Assembly: GCA_009885665.1 (NCBI GenBank)
Contig: VFKI01000011.1
Location: 1 to 19,047 of the forward strand
Reading direction: 5' to 3'
Source of the DNA: Gammaproteobacteria bacterium
Lineage (GTDB): Bacteria > Pseudomonadota > Gammaproteobacteria > DSM-16500
DNA length: 19,047 nt
Below, in pieces: positions 1-6,188 of this stretch. The notes under the pieces are model-generated. The model was given only the letters and a program-made list of their open reading frames with translations, ran no database searches and was not told the origin of the DNA. Position 1 is the first letter of the stretch. Every line of letters starts with the position of its first letter. The position numbers and the translations under genes are program-made.

Positions 1-179
1 CGCGATTCTCCCCCCAAGCCCCCCATCGCGAAAAGCCAAAAGACTTTTCTGAGAAGCTATATCTTACTCCGATTAACTCCGATTAAAGCTATCGCTATCT
101 TGGCATAAGGCGGGTAAGACTGGCAACAACAAGCCGCTTCCGGTAATATCATCAAAATAGCCACGGATAGGGGGATTTT

Positions 180-644
180 ATGACTGACATTGCAAATGAG
201 TGGACGGTTGATTTAATAAAACGTTCGGCAATTCTGCATGCGCAGCAGTGCTTCGCCAATCTGACCAATGAAGAGACGGACATTCTGGCAGGGTTTTTGC
301 AAGAACGGACATATCAAGCGAATGAGCGCATCGTGCGGGAAGGGGATCCAGTCGATAGCGTTTATTTCATCGTCAAGGGTCATGCGGATGTGCGTCATGT
401 GCGTTATGTGGATCGTGAAGCGCAAATCGAGTCAGTGGCGACGTTAAAAGAAGGTGGTACGATCGGTTTGAATGACCAAGGGTTTTATTCATTGACCGGG
501 CGACGTACGGCGACTGTCGTGGCGAATGTCGAAATGTTATTACTGCGCCTGAGTGTGGCGGTTTTTCACGGCTTTTCGTTGGTCAATCCTCACGTGAGTC
601 GCGTAATGCGGGAACACGCAGCGCGCATATTGGGGGCGAGGTGA
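180..644 (+). CDS. Stand-alone cyclic-nucleotide-binding-fold protein
   Basis: The 154-residue protein is almost entirely one CRP/cAMP-receptor-type beta-barrel domain. Residues about 24-60 match the domain start (FANLTNEETDILAGFLQER, then the G-D-x-V-D-S-V-Y-F-I-V-K-G pattern), and RRTATV near residues 108-113 sits where the phosphate-binding cassette ends. The usual Gly-Glu pair of that cassette is replaced by Gly-Leu-Asn-Asp, so binding of cAMP or cGMP is doubtful. No helix-turn-helix or other output domain follows, so it is not a CRP-type transcription factor. There is no signal peptide or membrane segment, so it is probably cytoplasmic. The start is supported by a purine-rich ribosome site (AGGGGGA) four bases upstream. 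It stands alone, converging on dapE. Its partner and role are unknown. Confidence 0.75.
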   Translation: MTDIANEWTVDLIKRSAILHAQQCFANLTNEETDILAGFLQERTYQANERIVREGDPVDSVYFIVKGHADVRHVRYVDREAQIESVATLKEGGTIGLNDQGFYSLTGRRTATVVANVEMLLLRLSVAVFHGFSLVNPHVSRVMREHAARILGAR

Positions 645-785
645 GGGTTGCGCTGTGAATAGGCGGCATAAACAGACAAGCGGGTTGGCGCCAATAAAAA
701 TCGTTAAAAATCAATAAGTTGCAAAAATCCAGCCTAAAAAGTCTTCGGCAGTTTGCTGTTTTTTTTAGCTTGAGCAGCTAAACAG

Positions 786-1910
786 TTATAGCATTTCTTT
801 TAACACGCGCTGATAAATCTCCTGCAATATGTCCAAATCGGCTATACGGATATGCTCATTAATTTTATGCGCACTGGCATTGCACGGCCCAATTTCCACC
901 ACTTCTGCCCCCGTTGGCGCAATAAAGCGTGCATCCGATGTCCCGCCGGCAGTGGAGCGTTGAGTGATCCTGCCGGTTACATCGCGAATCACGTTTTCTA
1001 CAACTTGAATTAATTTACCTTGCTCAGTTAGGAAAGGGTAGGCATTGCAATGCCAAGCTAGATTATAATCTAATTGATGTTTGGTCAGTATGGCTTTGGT
1101 TTGCTGCTGTAACTGCGCGATGGTGCTCGCCGTCCCAAAGCGAAAATTAAATAAAACATCTAGCGTGCCGGGTACGACATTGGGCGCACCTGTGCCCGCG
1201 TGTAAATTGGAAATTTGGAATGTGGTCGGCGGAAAAAATGCATTCCCTAGATCCCATTGCGTGTTAGCCAATTCAGCCAATGCGGCTGCACTCAGATGAA
1301 TGGGATTGCGGACTTTTTCTGGGAAAGCCACATGCCCTTGTTGACCGTAGACAGTGAGTGTGCCATGCAGCGAGCCACGCCGTCCGATGCGAATAGTGTC
1401 ACCCACGTGCTGATCACTGCTGGCTTCTCCTACGATGCAATAATCAATTTTTTCATTTCTTTTTACAAGGGTTTCTATCACTTTAACCGTGCCATCACTG
1501 CCAGAGCCTTCTTCATCACTGGTGATCAGGAAACCGATCGAGCCAGTATGATGCGGATGCGCGTGGACAAAGTTTTCGGCAGCCACGATCATCGCCGCTA
1601 AGCCGCTTTTCATATCGGTTGCGCCACGACCATATAGATTACCGTCGCGTTCTGTTGGCGTGAAGGGGTCGCTATGCCATTCGTCTAAAGGTCCAGTCGG
1701 CACCACATCTGTGTGTCCGGCAAATACGATCAAGGGCGCAGTCGTGCCGCGACGTGCCCATAAATTTTTCACATGGCCAAAAGGCAGATGTTCTATATTA
1801 AATCCCAGTTTTGCCAGTCGTGCCGCAATGAATGTTTGACAACCCGCATCCTCGGGCGTGAGTGAGGGGCGGGCAATGAATGATTTTAATAATGCCAGCG
1901 TGGCACTCAT
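786..1910 (-). CDS. dapE: Succinyl-diaminopimelate desuccinylase DapE
   Basis: This enzyme hydrolyses N-succinyl-LL-2,6-diaminopimelate to LL-diaminopimelate and succinate, on the route to lysine and peptidoglycan. It is a cytoplasmic two-zinc M20 peptidase. The 374-residue protein has the family length and all expected metal and catalytic positions: GHTDVV (His66, Asp68), RGATDMKSG (Asp99), SDEEG (Glu133-Glu134), GEAS (Glu162) and the C-terminal ASAHKINE histidine (His348). The middle section is the lid/dimerisation domain. Its ATG overlaps the dapD stop by four bases (ATGA), which indicates one operon with translational coupling, dapD first. The preceding pathway step is made by the upstream gene. 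No clear intrinsic terminator follows it in the 141 bases before the convergent upstream gene. Confidence 0.97.
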   Translation of the reverse strand: MSATLALLKSFIARPSLTPEDAGCQTFIAARLAKLGFNIEHLPFGHVKNLWARRGTTAPLIVFAGHTDVVPTGPLDEWHSDPFTPTERDGNLYGRGATDMKSGLAAMIVAAENFVHAHPHHTGSIGFLITSDEEGSGSDGTVKVIETLVKRNEKIDYCIVGEASSDQHVGDTIRIGRRGSLHGTLTVYGQQGHVAFPEKVRNPIHLSAAALAELANTQWDLGNAFFPPTTFQISNLHAGTGAPNVVPGTLDVLFNFRFGTASTIAQLQQQTKAILTKHQLDYNLAWHCNAYPFLTEQGKLIQVVENVIRDVTGRITQRSTAGGTSDARFIAPTGAEVVEIGPCNASAHKINEHIRIADLDILQEIYQRVLKEML

Positions 1911-2734
1911 ACGGTTTCCTCATTGATTTCACGTAATAATGCATTGAGTGAGGTTTTAGCGCGTGTTTGCGCGTCGACTTGTTTAACGATGACAGCGCAA
2001 TACAAGCCATATTTACCATTAGCGCTCGGTAAATTACCGGGTACGACCACTGAGCCTGCGGGCACACGGCCGTAAATAATTTTATCGTTCAAGCGATCAT
2101 AAATGCGCGTGCTTTGGCTGATGTAGACGCCCATAGAAATCACGCAACCTGCTTCAACAATCACGCCTTCGACAATTTCTGAACGTGCGCCAATAAAACA
2201 ATCGTCTTCAATAATGGTAGGGGTTGCTTGTACGGGTTCGAGTACGCCGCCAATGCCCACGCCACCGGATAAGTGAACATTTTTACCAATTTGCGCGCAC
2301 GACCCCACAGTTGCCCAGGTGTCTATCATGCAGCCGCTATCGATACGCGCACCGATGTTGACGTAGCTGGGCATGAGGACGGTATTGGCGGCAATATAGG
2401 CGCCTTTGCGCACGGTGGCGCATGGTACAACGCGTACGCCATTGGCGGCGAACTCAGCTTCACTGGTGGTCGCATATTTGAGTGGAACTTTATCAAAATA
2501 CTGCTGACAGCCACTGGCGATGCGTTGATTGGGGTGTAGGCGAAAATAGAGTAATACGGCTTCTTTTAGCCATGCATGGGTATGCCATACGCCATCTATT
2601 TTTTCGGCAACGCGCAATTTACCGCAGTCGAGCAAATCGATAGCGCTATCGACGGCTGCAACCAGTTCAGGGGTGATGTTGAGTTGTTGGCGATGAGCGT
2701 AGGCGGTGGAGATAATGTTTTGTAAGGCATGCAT
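1907..2734 (-). CDS. dapD: Tetrahydrodipicolinate N-succinyltransferase DapD
   Basis: This enzyme transfers succinyl from succinyl-CoA to tetrahydrodipicolinate, the first step of the succinylase branch of DAP/lysine synthesis. The 275-residue protein matches the family (about 274 residues). A helical N-terminal part is followed by a left-handed beta-helix with hexapeptide-type turns between about residues 110 and 220 (for example the GVGIGG and CFIGARSEIVEG stretches), and then a short C-terminal domain. Such proteins act as trimers in the cytoplasm. The ATG is preceded by a strong AAAGGAG ribosome site eight bases away. It heads the dapD-dapE operon and is divergent from msbA across only 63 bases. 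Confidence 0.97.
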   Translation of the reverse strand: MHALQNIISTAYAHRQQLNITPELVAAVDSAIDLLDCGKLRVAEKIDGVWHTHAWLKEAVLLYFRLHPNQRIASGCQQYFDKVPLKYATTSEAEFAANGVRVVPCATVRKGAYIAANTVLMPSYVNIGARIDSGCMIDTWATVGSCAQIGKNVHLSGGVGIGGVLEPVQATPTIIEDDCFIGARSEIVEGVIVEAGCVISMGVYISQSTRIYDRLNDKIIYGRVPAGSVVVPGNLPSANGKYGLYCAVIVKQVDAQTRAKTSLNALLREINEETV

Positions 2735-2757
2735 GATAGGGCTCCTTTCATCAAATC

Positions 2758-2767
2758 ATGCTAGCAT
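2758..2767. promoter_or_regulatory. Palindromic extended -10 shared by dapD and msbA (predicted)
   Basis: The perfect palindrome ATGCTAGCAT lies in the 63-base divergent region. On each strand it reads TGCTAGCAT, an extended -10 (TGn followed by TAGCAT). It is 30 bases before the msbA ATG on the + strand and 23 bases before the dapD ATG on the - strand. Neither side has a convincing -35 box, as is common for extended -10 promoters. One sequence may therefore serve both directions. The palindrome is seen; its use is inferred. Confidence 0.4.
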
Positions 2768-2797
2768 AGCGGTTTTTGTGGTAGAGAGGAAAGATTA

Positions 2798-4558
2798 ATG
2801 CGTGATAAGCCTGCCCTAGGCAATGCTTGGCATATTTATTGCCGCCTATTTGGCTATGTGCGTCGCTATGGGCATTATTTATTATTGGCATTGCTGGCGA
2901 GCATGTTGTACTCCGGCATTGATGCGTGGTTTGCGTCATTCATCAAGCCGTTGGTGAATCGGGGCTTGGTCGGTAAGGATCATGATTTTTTACAAAGGGT
3001 ACCTTGGCTGGTGATGGCGGTTTTTATGTTGCGCGGCGTCGCCAGCTTTGTTTCCAATTACAATATTTCATCGGTATCGCGAACGGTCATTTTAAAATTA
3101 CGCGAAGATATTTTTCGACATTTACAGCGTTTACCTGCGCATTATTATGATAATGCGAGTTCGGGTGGCATTTTGTCATTAATATTATTTAGTGTTGAAC
3201 AAGTCGCCAATGCCAGTGCAGATGTATTGACCACGGCGGTGCAAGCGACGTGTTTGATCATTGGGCTTTTGGTGGTGATGTTTTATACCAGTTGGAAACT
3301 CTCGCTGTTATATTTTATTATCATGCCGGTGATTCTCGTTATTATGCGCTATACCAGCCAACGCGTGCGGCGTTTGAGCTTGTCTATTCAAACGACAATG
3401 GCGCATCTGACGCATATTGCGGAAGAAAATATTGAAGGCTATCGCGAAGTGCGTAGTTTTGGTGGCGAAACATATGAAATGGCGAGATTCAGTAAAGCGT
3501 TGCGCGTCAATCGCCAACGCGAAATGAAAGTGGTGGCGGCACGTTCTATCAGTACGTCCAGCGTACAATTGGCTGCCGCATTGGCGTTGGCCATTACTTT
3601 ATTCATCGCGGCGCATGATATTTATCATTCTATTTTGTCTCCAGGGAGTTTTTTAGTTTTAATTGCGACTATGCTGATGTTGCTAAAACCGCTGAAAGAT
3701 TTAACCAGCATGCAAAATCGTTTATATCGTGGCATTGCGGGTGCGCAAAGCGTATTTGAAATGTTAGATATTCCACCGGAAGAAGATAGCGGCACACAAG
3801 TGTTGGCGCATGCGCGCGGTGAGTTGGAACTGCGTCATGTCACATTTGCTTATACGCCGGAACGTAATGTGTTACATGATATTAGTTTTCATGTGCAGCC
3901 TGGCGAAGTGGTGGCATTTGTGGGCCATTCGGGTGGGGGTAAATCAACTTTAATTAGCTTGTTACCGCGTTTTTATAATGATTATTTTGGGGATATTTTA
4001 TTGGATGGTAAATCGGTACGCGAATATCGTTTGCAAGATTTGCGTCATCAATTTGCGGTCGTGTCACAATCTATCACGTTATTTAATGATACGATTGCCA
4101 ATAATATTGCGTATGGCCAGTTTGCCACGGCCACACCTGAGACTATACGCGCAGCAGCAAAAGCTGCTTATTTACTCGATTTTATCGAAACTTTACCGCA
4201 AGGGTTTGATACGCTGGTGGGTGAAGATGGCGTATTATTATCCGGCGGTCAGCGCCAGCGTTTGGCGATCGCACGTGCCATATTAAAAAATGCGCCGATT
4301 TTAATTTTAGATGAAGCGACTTCTGCGTTGGATACTGAATCTGAACGCTATATTCAAGCAGCCTTAGATACATTTATGCGTAACCGTACCACACTGGTGA
4401 TTGCGCATCGTTTGTCGACGGTGGAGCATGCGAATCGTATTATTGTCATGGAAAAAGGGCATATTATTGAATCCGGCTCTCACGCCGAATTACTCGCAAA
4501 AGAAGGGGCGTATGCCAAACTTTATCGGTTGCAATTCCGCGATGCGCGCACGACTTGA
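2798..4558 (+). CDS. msbA: Lipid A exporter MsbA (ABC half-transporter)
   Basis: MsbA flips lipid A-core across the inner membrane using ATP. The 586-residue protein has the normal layout: six membrane helices in residues about 25-310, then a nucleotide-binding domain. Visible ATPase motifs are Walker A GHSGGGKST (376-384), the signature LSGGQ (481-485), Walker B ILILDE (501-506) and the switch histidine in IAHRLS (His537). A half-transporter of this kind works as a homodimer. The start follows a GAGGAAAG ribosome site. The last 17 bases overlap the lpxK start, the usual msbA-lpxK pairing in gammaproteobacteria. Other lipid-exporting ABC proteins share this fold, but the lpxK neighbour makes MsbA by far the best call. 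Confidence 0.96.
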   Translation: MRDKPALGNAWHIYCRLFGYVRRYGHYLLLALLASMLYSGIDAWFASFIKPLVNRGLVGKDHDFLQRVPWLVMAVFMLRGVASFVSNYNISSVSRTVILKLREDIFRHLQRLPAHYYDNASSGGILSLILFSVEQVANASADVLTTAVQATCLIIGLLVVMFYTSWKLSLLYFIIMPVILVIMRYTSQRVRRLSLSIQTTMAHLTHIAEENIEGYREVRSFGGETYEMARFSKALRVNRQREMKVVAARSISTSSVQLAAALALAITLFIAAHDIYHSILSPGSFLVLIATMLMLLKPLKDLTSMQNRLYRGIAGAQSVFEMLDIPPEEDSGTQVLAHARGELELRHVTFAYTPERNVLHDISFHVQPGEVVAFVGHSGGGKSTLISLLPRFYNDYFGDILLDGKSVREYRLQDLRHQFAVVSQSITLFNDTIANNIAYGQFATATPETIRAAAKAAYLLDFIETLPQGFDTLVGEDGVLLSGGQRQRLAIARAILKNAPILILDEATSALDTESERYIQAALDTFMRNRTTLVIAHRLSTVEHANRIIVMEKGHIIESGSHAELLAKEGAYAKLYRLQFRDARTT

Positions 4559-5522
4559 AGACCATTGGTATCAAAAAAAATATACGTGGCTCACACTTAT
4601 GTTATTGCCATTCTCATGGCTATTTCGTGGTGTGGTTGCCATGCGTGCTTTTTTTTATCGCGTGGGTATTTTCCGTCGAGTGACACTGCCTGTGCCGGTC
4701 ATTGTGGTGGGAAACATCACCACGGGCGGTACGGGTAAAACACCATTTGTGATTTGGTTGGCGGCATGGTTACAAGTGCAAGGCTTTCGTCCAGGCATCG
4801 TCAGCCGCGGGGTGGGGGGTAAACAACAGCGCTTACCGCGTCAAGTCAGCGCGACCAGCGCTGTGGCTGAGGTGGGCGATGAGGCGGTATTGTTGTTGCA
4901 GCGTACCGGTTGTCCGGTGGTGGTGGGTGTTGATCGTGTGGCGGCGGCGCAATTTTTATTAATGCAAAATGCGTGCGATATTATTATCAGTGATGATGGT
5001 TTGCAGCATTATCGTTTGCAGCGTACGCTGGAAATTGCGATTGTCGATGGCGTACGGCATTTTGGTAATGGCGGTTTGTTGCCGGCAGGTCCATTACGTG
5101 AACCGATTAAGCGTTTGCGTCATGTCGATGTGGTGATTGAAAGTGGCCGTGATTTTATGTTGTCGGCGGAAACGCTGGTATCTGTATGCCAGCCAAGCAC
5201 GCGCTTGGCATTGGCAGATTTTCCGCGTAGCATGATCCATGCAGTGGCGGGGATTGGTCATCCAGCGCGGTTTTTCCAGGTATTACAGCGCGAAGGCTTT
5301 GATGTGATGTCGCATGTTTTTCCTGATCATTATTTGTATCGGCGCCCGGATATTTATTTTAACGATGATTTGCCGGTGTTGATGACTGAAAAAGATGCGG
5401 TAAAATGTCGGCAATTTGCGGATCGTCGTCACTGGTATTTATTGGTGGAGGGGCACGTTTCGGCGCTGGCGCTAAAAAAAATAATTTTGTCTTTTAAAAT
5501 AAAGGAAATATCACATGTATAA
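4542..5522 (+). CDS. lpxK: Tetraacyldisaccharide 4'-kinase LpxK
   Basis: LpxK phosphorylates the 4' position of the lipid A disaccharide precursor, making lipid IVA at the inner membrane. The reading frame is open from 4401, but the ATG at 4542 gives a 326-residue protein close to the family length, beginning with a basic stretch and the membrane-associating segment TWLTLMLLPFSWLF. The P-loop GNITTGGTGKT is at residues 57-67. The conserved SDDGLQHYRL, VDGVRHFGNG, LPAGPLREP and MTEKDAVKC blocks follow in the normal order. The start lies inside the msbA end (17-base overlap), and the stop overlaps the next ATG by 8 bases, so translation of the three genes is probably coupled. Confidence 0.96.
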   Translation: MRARLEDHWYQKKYTWLTLMLLPFSWLFRGVVAMRAFFYRVGIFRRVTLPVPVIVVGNITTGGTGKTPFVIWLAAWLQVQGFRPGIVSRGVGGKQQRLPRQVSATSAVAEVGDEAVLLLQRTGCPVVVGVDRVAAAQFLLMQNACDIIISDDGLQHYRLQRTLEIAIVDGVRHFGNGGLLPAGPLREPIKRLRHVDVVIESGRDFMLSAETLVSVCQPSTRLALADFPRSMIHAVAGIGHPARFFQVLQREGFDVMSHVFPDHYLYRRPDIYFNDDLPVLMTEKDAVKCRQFADRRHWYLLVEGHVSALALKKIILSFKIKEISHV

Positions 5523-5949
5523 AAAAGTATTAACGAAAGTATTAACGAATGCCGTGCTGTTAGCTGGGCTGCATGCCAGCCATGCGCTGGCCGCGCCCGC
5601 CGATATCCCGACCTGTACGGCCGCGCATCCTTTAGTCATATTGACCGGCGCGCAGCGTGAATTTCGTATTCAATTAGCGTCTAATGCGACGACAGGGTTT
5701 CGTTGGTTTTTGCGTGAATATAATAGCGATTTTATTCATCCCATTAGCCAAGCGTTTGTGCCACCGCATCAGCTTAAACAAATCGTCGGCGCGCCGGGCG
5801 AGGAAATTTGGCAATTGCGGATTGTTGCGGATGAGATTGATGTGCCGCAGCAAATGTTTGTGCATATGGCTTATACGCGGCCTTTTGAATTTTCCAAAGC
5901 GGCGAATACGTTTGTGTGTCAAGTGTCGGTGGTGCCGGGGAAGGGTTGA
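5515..5949 (+). CDS. Secreted chagasin-family (I42) cysteine protease inhibitor
   Basis: Chagasin/ICP proteins block papain-type cysteine proteases with three loops. The 144-residue precursor starts with a clear signal peptide (KK near the N-terminus, a hydrophobic core, and probable cleavage after HALA at about residue 26), so the mature protein is probably periplasmic or secreted. All three inhibitory loops are visible: NATTGFRW (57-64) for the NPTTGY loop, GAPGEE (92-97) in place of GxGG, and RPFEF (122-126) for the RPW loop. Cys34 and Cys135 could form a disulfide. The ATG overlaps the lpxK stop by eight bases and has its own AAAGGAA ribosome site. The target is unknown: a host cathepsin or one of the bacterium's own proteases are both possible. 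Confidence 0.85.
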   Translation: MYKKVLTKVLTNAVLLAGLHASHALAAPADIPTCTAAHPLVILTGAQREFRIQLASNATTGFRWFLREYNSDFIHPISQAFVPPHQLKQIVGAPGEEIWQLRIVADEIDVPQQMFVHMAYTRPFEFSKAANTFVCQVSVVPGKG

Positions 5950-6027
5950 GAGTGATAAATGAGAATAAAAACCAATGGCGCTAACCTAAACTGACATCCC
6001 GCACCTTCGTCTTTTTTGATAACTCCG

Positions 6028-6070
6028 CGTTGAAAATGCGTTTTAAATGCTCATTTACGGGCATGTAAAC
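6028..6070 (+). repeat. Truncated copy of a dispersed palindromic repeat
   Basis: Bases 6028-6059 are an exact 32-base reverse complement of 19016-19047 at the other end of the window. The match resumes after four differing bases as TGTAAAC (6064-6070) and then stops. The 19 kb end copy continues into a second arm ending in TTTAAAACGCATTTTC; that second arm is missing here. This copy is therefore cut off exactly where the inverted repeat at 6071 starts. Confidence 0.8.
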
Positions 6071-6188
6071 GTAAGCGCCTCAGAAATGTTGTTTTTGTTT
6101 ATAATTGACTTGATTTTGCTGCTATTTGCCGTTAATTGCATCGAACATGCCGCGAAACAGCTAAAAACAACATTTCTGAGGCGCTTAC
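6071..6188. repeat. 26-bp perfect inverted repeat with 66-base spacer
   Basis: The left arm (6071-6096, starting GTAAGCGCCTCAG) and the right arm (6163-6188) are perfect reverse complements over 26 bases. Allowing one bulged base, pairing extends outward through AAAC (6067-6070) and GTTT (6190-6193). The right arm contains the TAA stop of the U-box gene. There is no run of T beyond either arm, so it is not a standard intrinsic terminator. It could be a small non-autonomous element with terminal inverted repeats, or an RNA hairpin protecting the 3' end of the U-box transcript. No target-site duplication was seen. Confidence 0.8.

Noticed and set aside
645..785. Two-way terminator between the cyclic-nucleotide-fold gene and dapE
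   Set aside because: The T-rich stretch at 760-768 has only short, bulged stems around it (for example CTGTTT with AAACAG), too weak to call.
4401..4541. Longer LpxK start at 4401
   Set aside because: The added 47 residues lie wholly inside the msbA ATPase region, have no LpxK similarity, and make the protein too long. The ATG at 4542 gives the family length.
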